The notes: generated from the letters alone by a model not told the origin. A stretch of DNA of 6,668 nt from an uncultured delta proteobacterium (GCA_903860995.1 CAIOSS010000645.1:1-6668); one strand, 5' to 3'. Counted from the stretch's first letter, positions 1-6,465 are shown. Made by a program: numbers and translations.

Positions 1-561
1 CAGCGACACGGAGTTGATGCAGTAGCGCAGCCCCGTGGGGGCGGGGCCGTCCTCGAAGACGTGGCCGAGGTGGCCGTCGCAGCGCGCGCAGTGCACCTCG
101 TCGCGCTCCATGCCGAGGGAGGTGTCGACGTTGCGGGCGACGCGCCCCGGCGCCACCGGCCGGGTGAAGCTCGGCCAGCCGGTGCCCGAGTCGAACTTGT
201 CCGACGAGCGGAAGAGCGGGGCGGCGCAGCCTGCGCAGAGGTACACGCCCTCCTCGTGGTGGTCCCAGTACTGCCCGGTGAAGGCGCGCTCGGTGCCCTG
301 CTCGCGCAGCACACGGAACGCGTCCGGCGTGAGCCTCCGGCGCCACCCGTCGGCGGACAGCGTGAGGCGCTCGCCGATGGGGGGATCAGCCCCGCCGTCG
401 CCCATGGTCACCCGCGCTGCACGCTCGGGCTGCGCGGCCGGCGCCCGCACGGAGGCCTCTCCCGCGCGGGGTGAGCCCGCCGCCCCGCGGGGCGCCGCAC
501 GGCTGCACGCCGCCGCAGTCGCCGCCCCGAGGACCCCCAGCAACCAGTCTCGTCGGTTCAT
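1..561 (-). CDS. msrB: Peptide-methionine (R)-S-oxide reductase MsrB, exported, C-terminus cut by window edge
   Basis: Reduces methionine-R-sulfoxide in proteins back to methionine. 187 residues are visible from the ATG at 561; the stop lies beyond position 1. The MsrB core is clear: a zinc site of two CxxC pairs (C109/C112 in LCAGC and C158/C161 in CARCDGHLGH), the GWPSF motif at 128-132, and the catalytic cysteine C181 in RYCINS. T127 stands where E. coli MsrB has its recycling cysteine (SGCGWPSF), so regeneration should not use that disulfide; Thr or Ser there is common in the family. The N-terminus, MNRRDWLLGV, has twin arginines followed by an alanine-rich hydrophobic stretch and a lipobox-like AAAC (cysteine 19). 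This suggests Tat export and a lipoprotein, hence repair of oxidised envelope proteins. A linker of roughly 40 residues precedes the domain. The metallophosphoesterase gene lies 46 bases upstream on the same strand and may be co-transcribed. The family call is firm; the Tat/lipoprotein reading is inference. Confidence 0.96.
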   Translation of the reverse strand, partial: MNRRDWLLGVLGAATAAACSRAAPRGAAGSPRAGEASVRAPAAQPERAARVTMGDGGADPPIGERLTLSADGWRRRLTPDAFRVLREQGTERAFTGQYWDHHEEGVYLCAGCAAPLFRSSDKFDSGTGWPSFTRPVAPGRVARNVDTSLGMERDEVHCARCDGHLGHVFEDGPAPTGLRYCINSVSL

Positions 562-607
562 GCCATGAGCTACGCCCGCGCCCGGCGATCGGATACAGCG
601 CCCGCGT

Positions 608-1924
608 CTACTGGCTCCGTCGGCGCAGCCACCACGCGCCCGCGCCGACGACCGCGATCGCGGGGATGGCCTTCCAGACCCAGCTCCAGTCTTCGGGGGT
701 CTCTGGCGCCTCCGGGGGCGGCGGCGCGGTGGCCGGGCCCGACCGCTCGGGCGCCGCGGGGGCGCCGTCGGTCCACCCCTCGTGACGGAGGATCGCGCGG
801 TCGATGGTGGTGCCGTCGGGGCGGAGCGCCGCGATGTTCACCTGGTCGCGCTCGACGTCGACGCGCACGTAGTGGTGCTCCGACGCGAAGGAGCGGGTCA
901 TCGGCCTGCGCTCCTGGCGTCGGTACAGCGGGGCGCCCGCGCCGCCGCTCACGATGAAGCGAAGGCCCCCGTCGTCGCCGCGCTCGTACGCGTGGTCGTG
1001 CCCGGAGATCACCAGATCGACCCGGTGGCGGCGCAGGATCGCGTCGACGCCGGCCTGCGCGACGAGCTCGTTGTCGCCGTGCGGGCCCGACGAGCGCGGC
1101 CCCCAGTGCATCACCACGAAGAGCCAGTCGCGGGGGCCCTCGCGGCGCGCGCGGGAGAGCTCGCGGTCGATCCAGTCGCGGGCCGGGCCCGACCAGTCCT
1201 CGTAGGCGTTCGCGAGAACGAAGCGCGCGTTGGCGTAGCGCAGCACCGAGTTGAGCTCGTCGCTCGGGCCGCCCGGCGCGACGTGCACGAAGCGACGGTA
1301 GTTGTCGGTGCCGTTGGACAGGGGGACGGCGATCTCGTGGTTGCCGATCACCGGCACGAAAGGGGTCACCCGCAGCAGCGGGGCCTCGATGTCGAAGAAG
1401 CGCTGCCAGTCGCCGTCGTCGCGGCCGTCCTCCACGAGGTCGCCGGTGTGCACCACGAACTCCGGCGCCTCCCGGACGATGGCGTCGACCGCGGCGGCGT
1501 GGGGCCGCGCCTGGCTGCGCGTGTCGCCGTAGATCACGAAGCGGAACGGCACCGGCTCCGTCGGGGCCGTGCCGAAGGTGCCGCTCGCGGCCACGACGTC
1601 GGGGCCCGTGACCTCGTATCGGTAGCGGGTGCCCGGGCGCAGGCCGCTCAGGGTGAGCTCATGCAGGGTGACGTCCACCCCTGCCCGCGCGGTCACTGCG
1701 CCGTCGGCGAGGTCGCCGCCCGGGCCCTGCGGGACGGCCCGCACCTCCAGGCGCCCGGGGAGGCGCCGCTCGGCCAGCACCACGACGGAGTCCGTGCGCA
1801 GGTCCATGAGCCACGGGCCCTTGGCGAGCGGGTCGAGCGCCCAGGACCAACCCGGGAGCGCGAACGCCGCCAGCAACCACGCCGCCTGGGAGGGTTTCGT
1901 CACGGCGCGGGACACTAGCGTCAT
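608..1924 (-). CDS. Exported purple-acid-phosphatase-like metallophosphoesterase with C-terminal membrane tail
   Basis: Calcineurin-like metallophosphoesterase; the likely reaction is phosphomonoester or phosphodiester hydrolysis outside the cytoplasm, substrate unknown. Numbering here is from a GTG at 1942 (444 residues). I prefer the ATG at 1924 (residue 7, 438 residues): it gives a clean signal peptide ending near SWA-LDP and has GGTGGAG about 12 bases upstream. An N-terminal fibronectin-like domain (about 40-125, LSGLRPGTRYRYEV) is typical of purple acid phosphatases. The metal-binding blocks follow in order: YGDTR (138-142), HTGDLVEDG (165-173), GNHE (200-203), MHWGP (278-282) and GHDHAYER (314-321). 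After a Pro/Glu/Ala-rich linker (about 393-418), a hydrophobic segment (about 420-438) ends in LRRRSQ, like a C-terminal membrane anchor or sorting tail. The gene is followed after 46 bases by msrB. The substrate cannot be told from sequence. Confidence 0.93.
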   Translation of the reverse strand: MTLVSRAVTKPSQAAWLLAAFALPGWSWALDPLAKGPWLMDLRTDSVVVLAERRLPGRLEVRAVPQGPGGDLADGAVTARAGVDVTLHELTLSGLRPGTRYRYEVTGPDVVAASGTFGTAPTEPVPFRFVIYGDTRSQARPHAAAVDAIVREAPEFVVHTGDLVEDGRDDGDWQRFFDIEAPLLRVTPFVPVIGNHEIAVPLSNGTDNYRRFVHVAPGGPSDELNSVLRYANARFVLANAYEDWSGPARDWIDRELSRARREGPRDWLFVVMHWGPRSSGPHGDNELVAQAGVDAILRRHRVDLVISGHDHAYERGDDGGLRFIVSGGAGAPLYRRQERRPMTRSFASEHHYVRVDVERDQVNIAALRPDGTTIDRAILRHEGWTDGAPAAPERSGPATAPPPPEAPETPEDWSWVWKAIPAIAVVGAGAWWLRRRSQ

Positions 1925-1974
1925 CCGCGGGGAGGGCTCCACCCCGATCGTGCGCGGGACGCCGCGCGCGCGCC
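1925..1974. other. Short divergent intergenic gap
   Basis: About 50 bases separate the divergently oriented metallophosphoesterase (start at 1924) and the TIGR02757 gene (start near 1975). If the phosphoesterase starts at the GTG at 1942, only 32 bases remain. Both promoters would have to overlap each other or reach into the opposing coding regions. The stretch is GC-rich and I see no convincing -35/-10 pair, inverted repeat or operator in it. Confidence 0.5.
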
Positions 1975-2883
1975 GTGGTAGCGGAGCGCGCAGAGCCCGC
2001 CGAAGTGCCCCCGACGTCCGCCAGCACCCGCCGCCAGCGCCTCCAGGTCGACCGCGCCCTCGTCGCCGTCGCGGCCTTCCACCGTCGCTTCGACCCGCGC
2101 GCCGCGCTTGCTGCCGACCCGCTTCGCTTCGCCCACCGCTACGCCGACCCGGACGACCGCGCGCTCGTCGCGCTGCTCTCCGCGCTCATGGCCTTCGGGC
2201 GCATCGCCACCATCGGGCAGAAGCTGGAAGACCTCTGCGTCCGGCTGGGGCCGCGCCCGTCGATGGTCCTCCGCGACGACGACCGCGCCGCGCTCCACGA
2301 GCGCATGCGCGGGTTCAAGCACCGCACCTTCCGCGGCGCCGACCTGGCCGACCTGCTCTTCGCGCTCGGGGAAGACCTCCGTCGCGAAGGCCGCGTGCTC
2401 GCGACCCTGGAGCGCGCGTGGGAGGAGCGCCGTGAGCTCCGCGCCGCGCTCGTGCAGTGGGTGCACGGGCTCCGCGCGGCGGCGTGGCCGGGCGGCGCCG
2501 ACCGCGCGCAGTCGCACCTCCTGCCCGACCCCGCGGGGCCGAGCGCGTCCAAGCGGCTGATGTTGTTCCTGCGGTGGGTGGTGCGGCGCTCGGGGGTCGA
2601 CCTCGGGCTGTCGAGCATCCCCTCGTCAGCCCTGCTCATGCCCGTCGACGTCCACGTGCACCGCATCGCCAGGAACCTCGGATTCACCGACCGCACCGAC
2701 GCCTCGTGGCGCACCGCCGAGGAGATCACCGCCGCGCTCCGGGGCCTCAGCGCAGACGACCCGGTGCAGTACGACTTCGCGCTCTGCCACCTGGGCATCA
2801 GCGGGCGGTGCCCCTCCAGCAACAAGCTCCCCGAGCGCTGCGAGGGCTGCGCGCTCCGCACCGTCTGCGTGCACTGGCGTTGA
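1975..2883 (+). CDS. TIGR02757 / DUF2400 family protein, resembling endonuclease III (HhH-GPD) with a Cys cluster
   Basis: A 302-residue protein of the TIGR02757 (DUF2400) family, whose function I do not know to be established. Family features seen: ADPLRFAHRYADPDDRALVA (47-66), HLLPDP (181-186), SKRLMLFLRWVVRR (192-205), MPVDVHVHRIARNLG (222-236) and DPVQYDFALCHLGISG (262-277). The C-terminus carries C279-x9-C289-x2-C292-x5-C298, close to the C-x6-C-x2-C-x5-C [4Fe-4S] loop of endonuclease III. VDVHVHRIARN also resembles VDTHIFRVCNR of that enzyme, placing D225 at its catalytic aspartate and possibly K193 at its catalytic lysine. A role as a DNA-repair or nucleic-acid enzyme is therefore inference. 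The start is uncertain: GTG at 1975 or GTG at 2005, neither with a clear ribosome binding site. The peptide-modification genes start 34 bases downstream; a shared transcript is possible, but a functional link is not evident. Confidence 0.88.
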   Translation: MVAERAEPAEVPPTSASTRRQRLQVDRALVAVAAFHRRFDPRAALAADPLRFAHRYADPDDRALVALLSALMAFGRIATIGQKLEDLCVRLGPRPSMVLRDDDRAALHERMRGFKHRTFRGADLADLLFALGEDLRREGRVLATLERAWEERRELRAALVQWVHGLRAAAWPGGADRAQSHLLPDPAGPSASKRLMLFLRWVVRRSGVDLGLSSIPSSALLMPVDVHVHRIARNLGFTDRTDASWRTAEEITAALRGLSADDPVQYDFALCHLGISGRCPSSNKLPERCEGCALRTVCVHWR

Positions 2884-2917
2884 ACCGCGGGCGCCGGGCT
2901 GGCAACGTACGCGCACC

Positions 2918-3316
2918 ATGACGGGACTGGCTGAACGCGTGATCATCGACCACCTGCGCGGGGGTCGGCCCGCCCGCTTCTCCGTGCGGGGCAGCAGCAT
3001 GTGGCCCGCGGTCCGCGACGGCGCCATGGTGTCGGTGACGCCCGCCGCGGTGCGCTCGCTCCGCGCGGGCGAGCTCGCCGCCTACGCCCGGGGCGGGGCG
3101 CTGGTGCTGCATCGGGTCGTGGCGGTGGGGCCCGACGGCCTGCGCTGCCGCGGCGACGCCCTTTCCCGGGACGATGCGCCGGTGCCCTGGGCCGACGTGC
3201 TCGGCCGCGCCGCGGTGATCGACCAGCGGCCGCTCGCCTGGCGCTGGCCGCGGGCGCGCGAGCTGCGGGCGCTGCTCCGCGCGGCGGCGGGTACTCTCCG
3301 CGCGGTGCTCGCGTGA
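2918..3316 (+). CDS. Soluble S24/S26 (signal-peptidase-like) serine peptidase family protein
   Basis: A 132-residue protein with the S24/S26 fold pattern. RGSSMWPAVRDGAMVSV (24-40) contains the nucleophile serine before methionine (S27). It is followed by LRAGELAAY (48-56), LVLHRVVAVG (62-71) and RGDALSRDD (78-86), then a closing LGRAAVI strand. The position normally holding lysine in bacterial signal peptidase I or LexA appears to be His65 in HRVV, as in the Ser/His signal peptidases of archaea and the ER; D80 or D85 could complete the site. No membrane segment or signal peptide is visible, so this is not an ordinary leader peptidase, and it is shorter than one. It is the first gene of the five-gene unit and ends in a GTGA overlap with the next. 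It could cleave the modified peptide substrate or process itself. Family membership is fairly sure; activity is inferred. ATG at 2918 lacks a good ribosome binding site. Confidence 0.85.
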   Translation: MTGLAERVIIDHLRGGRPARFSVRGSSMWPAVRDGAMVSVTPAAVRSLRAGELAAYARGGALVLHRVVAVGPDGLRCRGDALSRDDAPVPWADVLGRAAVIDQRPLAWRWPRARELRALLRAAAGTLRAVLA

Positions 3317-4152
3317 GGCTCGACATCGCGGGTCTGCGCGTCCACGTCGCCGCCACGGGGCCCATCAACCCTCGCAACCTCGCGGTGCGCTTCGGCCAGT
3401 ACGCGGCGCCCGACGACCTGCGCGCCGACGACCTGCGCCTCGAGGTCACCGTCGACCCTGCGTGGGCGCCGCCGCACCCCATCCGCAACCGCTACCCGGG
3501 CGTCGACTTCGCGCGCGACCCCGACGGCGCGCTCCGCTTTCTTCGCCCCGACGGCGAGACGATCGTGCGCCTGGGCCGGCACCGCGCCACCGCCATCACG
3601 CAGCCCACCATCGTCACCGACGACCCGATGGACGACATCACCCCCATCGACACGCCCCTGCGTCTGCAGCTCGCGAGCGAGCTCCCGGCGCACGACGGCG
3701 CGATGGTCCACGCCTGCGGCTACGCCGACGAGCGGGGGTCCGTGCTCTTCATCGCGCGCTCGGGCGGAGGCAAGACCACCACCGCGCGCAAGCTCCCCGA
3801 CGCGCACGTGCTCTCCGACGACCTGGTCGCCGTGCGCCGCACCGCCGATGGCTGGGACGCCCACGCGCTGCCCTTCGTCGGCGAGTGGCGCCGGCCGACG
3901 GTGCCGCGGCGCGGGCGTCTGCGGGCGCTGGTCTTCCTCCGCAAGTCCGACGCGCTCTCGGTGTCGGTGTGCCCGCCTTCGGTCGCCTTTCCCGACATGC
4001 TCCAGGCCATGGTGTGGTTCGCGAAGGGCGACCCCGCCGCCGCCGCGCTGCTCGACCACGCGCACGACCTCATCGTGGCCGTCCCGTGCGTCGCGCTCGC
4101 CATCCCGCGCGAGCTGCCGGTGATGCCCCTGATCGACCGCTGGCTCGCGTGA
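3313..4152 (+). CDS. HprK-like kinase/ATPase, first of a tandem pair, acidic motif intact
   Basis: A 279-residue P-loop protein related to the C-terminal domain of HPr kinase. Visible features: a histidine before the P-loop strand (MVHACGYADERGSVLFI, H133), a Walker A loop ARSGGGKTT (148-156; alanine replaces the usual first glycine), and an acidic pair LSDDLVAV (D169, D170) fourteen residues after the Walker lysine, as in HPr kinases and their relatives. The N-terminal 120 residues are not the DRTGG-like domain of true HprK. True HprK phosphorylates HPr; relatives in some lasso-peptide clusters phosphorylate a precursor peptide, and HprK-related proteins accompany PqqD genes in several uncharacterised systems. 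A peptide or protein kinase role fits the neighbours but is inference. The GTG start at 3313 overlaps the preceding stop by four bases (GTGA). The reading frame is open upstream to 3001, but that part lies over the S24/S26 gene and is out-of-frame shadow. Confidence 0.85.
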   Translation: MRLDIAGLRVHVAATGPINPRNLAVRFGQYAAPDDLRADDLRLEVTVDPAWAPPHPIRNRYPGVDFARDPDGALRFLRPDGETIVRLGRHRATAITQPTIVTDDPMDDITPIDTPLRLQLASELPAHDGAMVHACGYADERGSVLFIARSGGGKTTTARKLPDAHVLSDDLVAVRRTADGWDAHALPFVGEWRRPTVPRRGRLRALVFLRKSDALSVSVCPPSVAFPDMLQAMVWFAKGDPAAAALLDHAHDLIVAVPCVALAIPRELPVMPLIDRWLA

Positions 4153-4922
4153 ACCTCGCGACCGACCTGCGCTTCGGCCCCGTCGCCCTTCGCGTCGAGG
4201 GCCCCGCGGTGCATCCCTTGCTGGACCCGCACCGCGCGCCCGCCGCCCCACGCGCTCGTCGTGTCGTGCTGAGCGTCGCCGACGCCCTCCCCGCTGGGAC
4301 GCATCCCGCGACCGCGGACGTCGGCTTCGCGCTCGTCGCCCACGCCGACCACGACCACGTCACCCTCCGCGGTGACCCTGGACGGCCCACGCCCTGGCTC
4401 GCCGCGCTCTGCGAGATCGTCGCTCGCGACGCGCCCACCCACGGATGCCTGCTGCTGCACGCCGGCGCGGTGACCGTGGCCGGCGGAGTGGCCCTCCTGG
4501 TGGCGCCTCCCGGCGTGGGGAAGACCACGGCGGTGCGCGCCGCGGGCGAGCGGGCCTTCGCCTCCAACGCGGTGCTGCTCGACCTCTCCGTCGCCGGTGC
4601 GCCCGCGGTGTGGGCGATTCCCTTCACTCGCGAGCCTGCGCCCGAGCTGGAGTCCGCCCGATCCCTCGCGCTGGTGGCGGTTGCCTTCGTCCATCGCGCT
4701 CCCATGGCGACCGTTGAATGGATCGCCGGTCCGCTGGCAACCATGCGCCTGATGCCGCATGTCACGCGCCCTCGGGGCAACGACCCCCACGCTCGCGCCC
4801 GCAGCGAGTTCGCCCTCTCGCTGGGCGCTCGGACGGTCGCCCTGACGCTGGGCTTGCCCTGGGGACCGGGCTATCTTGATGCCCTCGACGCCGCCCTTCA
4901 CCCGAAGACCAGCCCTGTATGA
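4149..4922 (+). CDS. HprK-like P-loop protein, second of the pair, degenerate acidic motif
   Basis: A 257-residue protein built like its upstream neighbour: a histidine in CLLLHAGAV (H104), a hydrophobic strand and Walker A loop LLVAPPGVGKTTAV (117-129, K125), then a region ending in PWGPGYLDAL. Fourteen residues after the Walker lysine, where the first protein has SDD, this one has S139-N140-A141. The aspartate pair thought to serve catalysis in HPr kinases is therefore missing, although nucleotide binding looks possible. It may be a regulatory or substrate-binding partner, or an ATPase with a different mechanism. The two proteins are diverged paralogues rather than a recent duplication. The GTG start at 4149 overlaps the previous stop (GTGA), and the gene ends with an ATGA overlap into the PqqD-like gene, so translational coupling is likely. 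HprK-like assignment rests on the P-loop, spacing and neighbourhood. Confidence 0.78.
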   Translation: MNLATDLRFGPVALRVEGPAVHPLLDPHRAPAAPRARRVVLSVADALPAGTHPATADVGFALVAHADHDHVTLRGDPGRPTPWLAALCEIVARDAPTHGCLLLHAGAVTVAGGVALLVAPPGVGKTTAVRAAGERAFASNAVLLDLSVAGAPAVWAIPFTREPAPELESARSLALVAVAFVHRAPMATVEWIAGPLATMRLMPHVTRPRGNDPHARARSEFALSLGARTVALTLGLPWGPGYLDALDAALHPKTSPV

Positions 4923-5200
4923 ACGCCCAACGAACCATCCATCACGCCCGCGATGCCGTCTGGCGGCGCTACGACGATCAGGTCGCGGTCATCTCGCTCG
5001 ACGCCAACCGGGTGCGGCTCTTCAACGCCGTCGGTAGCTTTCTCTGGGAGCGGTGCGACGGCGCAACCCTCGACTCGATGGTGGCCGCCGTCTGCGAGCG
5101 CTTCGCGGTCGATGAGGGCACCGCGCGGGTCGACGTCGAGGGCTTCGTCGACGACCTCGTCGCGCGCGGACTGCTTCGCCCGGAAGGCGGGGCGCCATGA
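4919..5200 (+). CDS. PqqD family peptide-binding protein (RiPP recognition element)
   Basis: A 93-residue PqqD-type protein. The family pattern is plain: a beta hairpin with an aspartate-containing turn (AVISLDANRVRLFN, 23-36), an aromatic helix (VGSFLWERCDG, 38-48), a helical part (LDSMVAAVCERFAVDEGTAR, 51-70) and the closing helix VEGFVDDLVARGLL (73-86). PqqD proteins and related recognition elements bind the leader of a ribosomally made precursor peptide and hand it to a radical SAM enzyme such as PqqE. Here it immediately precedes a radical SAM/SPASM gene with an ATGA overlap at 5197-5200, and its own ATG overlaps the preceding stop (ATGA, 4919-4922). No pqqA, pqqB or pqqC is seen, so this is not a PQQ operon in the visible part. 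The precursor it would bind is not evident nearby. Confidence 0.9.
   Translation: MNAQRTIHHARDAVWRRYDDQVAVISLDANRVRLFNAVGSFLWERCDGATLDSMVAAVCERFAVDEGTARVDVEGFVDDLVARGLLRPEGGAP
5182..5187 (+). promoter_or_regulatory. Ribosome binding site of the radical SAM gene
   Basis: GGAAGG lies nine bases before the ATG at 5197, inside the end of the PqqD-like gene. It is the best Shine-Dalgarno match among the five linked genes and supports this start rather than the in-frame ATG at codon 18. Confidence 0.55.
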
Positions 5201-6465
5201 ATGGCGCGCAGCTGCTCCGTTCGCTCTCACTGCGCGAGGGGCGGCCGATGGGGGTGCACCTCCAGGTGGCCGATCGCTGCAACCACAGCTGTCACCATTG
5301 TTATCAGGTGCAGGGCGAGAAGGGCGAGCTCAGCTTCGACCAGCTCTGCCGCATCATCGACGGCATCGCGGACGCGGGGGTGTTCACGCTCAACGTGAGC
5401 GGCGGCGAGGCGACGCTGCGGCCCGACCTGCTCGACATCCTCCGCTACGCGCGCGGGCGGGGCTTCGCGGTTCGACTGTTCACCAACGCGTTCCTCATCG
5501 ATGAGGCCTACGCTGATGCGCTGGCCGCCGTCGGGCTGCTCGAGGTCCACGTGAGCCTCTACTCGGGGGTCGCCGAGGAGCACGACGCGGTGACCCGCGT
5601 GCCGCACTCCTTCGAGCGCACCGTCGGGGCGATCACGGCGCTGCGTCGCCGGGGCGTGCGCGTGGTGCTGAAGACCCCCGCCACCACGCTGTCGGTGCGC
5701 GGCGCGTTGGGCGTCGAGGCGCTCGCGCGGGAGCTCGGGTGCGAGCACCAGGCGTCCACCGACCTCACGATGCGCGAAGACGGCGCCGACGCCCCCTGGG
5801 CCGTGCGCGTCACCCCGGAAGAGCTGCTGCGCCAGGGGATGCTGAGCCCCTGGGCGCCGTCCGCCGACGAGGCCCGCGCCCGCGCCGAGAAGCTCGAGAA
5901 GTACCCCTGCGGCGTCGGTCGATCGGGCCTCGTGGTGCTGCCCGACGGGCGCCTCCAGGCGTGCACCGACACGCCCAACATCCTCGCCGACCTCACCCAG
6001 GCCGGCCTCGCCGACGCGCTCCAGCAGGCGCCCGAGCGCGAGCTCTTCGAGGGCCTCACCTGGTCGCGGGTGCACGGCTGCCGCGACTGCGACCTGCTCC
6101 CGGCCTGCCACCGCTGCCACGCCACCGCGCTGCGCGAGGGCGGCGACTATCTCGGCCCATACGCCTCGGCGTGCGCCCGGGCCCGCGTGCGCTATGGCGC
6201 CGCGGCGGGCTCGCTGGAGGTGCTCCCGCCGTCGGCGGATTGCGCGCCCGGGCGCGACCCCGCGGTGGGCCCCTACGCCATCGTGGCGACCGGGGTCATC
6301 CGGCCGGTGCACGACGTGCGTACCCCCGCCGACGAGGCGTTGGCGCAGCGCTTTGCGTGGGTTCGTCCGCCGGTCGAGTCGGGCCTCGTCACCCTTCGGC
6401 GCAAGGCACCTTTGCAGTCGTCGGTCGCACAACCAAGCAGTGTGCCGCAGGTAGAGCGGGTGTGA
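5197..6465 (+). CDS. Radical SAM/SPASM peptide-maturase-like enzyme with C-terminal extension
   Basis: A 422-residue radical SAM enzyme. The cluster motif C28-NHS-C32-HH-C35 (CxxxCxxC) is intact and is followed by the SAM-binding SGGEATLRPD (68-77). A SPASM domain follows: C238, C256 (PDGRLQAC, the GxxxxC pattern), C295-x2-C298-x5-C304-x2-C307 and C326, enough for auxiliary iron-sulfur clusters; the last close pair is x2 rather than the commoner x3. SPASM enzymes next to PqqD proteins typically form C-C, C-S or related crosslinks, or epimerise residues, in a precursor peptide. Which reaction occurs here cannot be read from sequence. Residues from about 335 to 422 extend beyond the SPASM cysteines: Pro/Val/Ala-rich, with a stretch PYAIVATGVIRPVHDVRTP (359-377), ending in a Ser/Gln/Val-rich tail of unknown role. 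It is the last gene of the unit, coupled to the PqqD gene by an ATGA overlap. The class is certain; the substrate is unknown. Confidence 0.95.
   Translation: MNGAQLLRSLSLREGRPMGVHLQVADRCNHSCHHCYQVQGEKGELSFDQLCRIIDGIADAGVFTLNVSGGEATLRPDLLDILRYARGRGFAVRLFTNAFLIDEAYADALAAVGLLEVHVSLYSGVAEEHDAVTRVPHSFERTVGAITALRRRGVRVVLKTPATTLSVRGALGVEALARELGCEHQASTDLTMREDGADAPWAVRVTPEELLRQGMLSPWAPSADEARARAEKLEKYPCGVGRSGLVVLPDGRLQACTDTPNILADLTQAGLADALQQAPERELFEGLTWSRVHGCRDCDLLPACHRCHATALREGGDYLGPYASACARARVRYGAAAGSLEVLPPSADCAPGRDPAVGPYAIVATGVIRPVHDVRTPADEALAQRFAWVRPPVESGLVTLRRKAPLQSSVAQPSSVPQVERV

Noticed and set aside
35..568. Plus-strand open frame over msrB
   Set aside because: The opposite strand encodes an intact MsrB core. 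The plus frame is compositional noise.
782..1918. Long plus-strand open frame opposite the metallophosphoesterase
   Set aside because: The minus-strand protein has all the catalytic motifs. The opposite frame is Val/Arg/Ala/His-rich low-information sequence expected in GC-rich DNA.
1925..1942. GTG at 1942 as start of the metallophosphoesterase
   Set aside because: It adds six residues with no ribosome binding site, while the ATG at 1924 gives a cleaner signal peptide. It is not excluded.
2880..2908. Possible promoter before the S24/S26-like gene (TTGAAC at 2880-2885)
   Set aside because: The -35-like hexamer is fair, but the -10 position reads CAACGT, which is too poor to support.
3001..3312. 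Upstream in-frame extension of the first HprK-like gene
   Set aside because: It lies entirely within the S24/S26-like gene in another frame, is Arg/Ala/Gly-rich without motifs, and recognisable sequence starts at the GTG at 3313.
3082..4251. Minus-strand open frame opposite the S24/S26 and HprK-like genes
   Set aside because: It spans parts of three plus-strand genes and has only biased composition with no recognisable domain.
4919..6465. PQQ biosynthesis operon
   Set aside because: The PqqD-like and SPASM genes resemble PqqD/PqqE only at family level, and no pqqA, pqqB or pqqC is present. HprK-like and S24/S26 genes are not part of PQQ synthesis.
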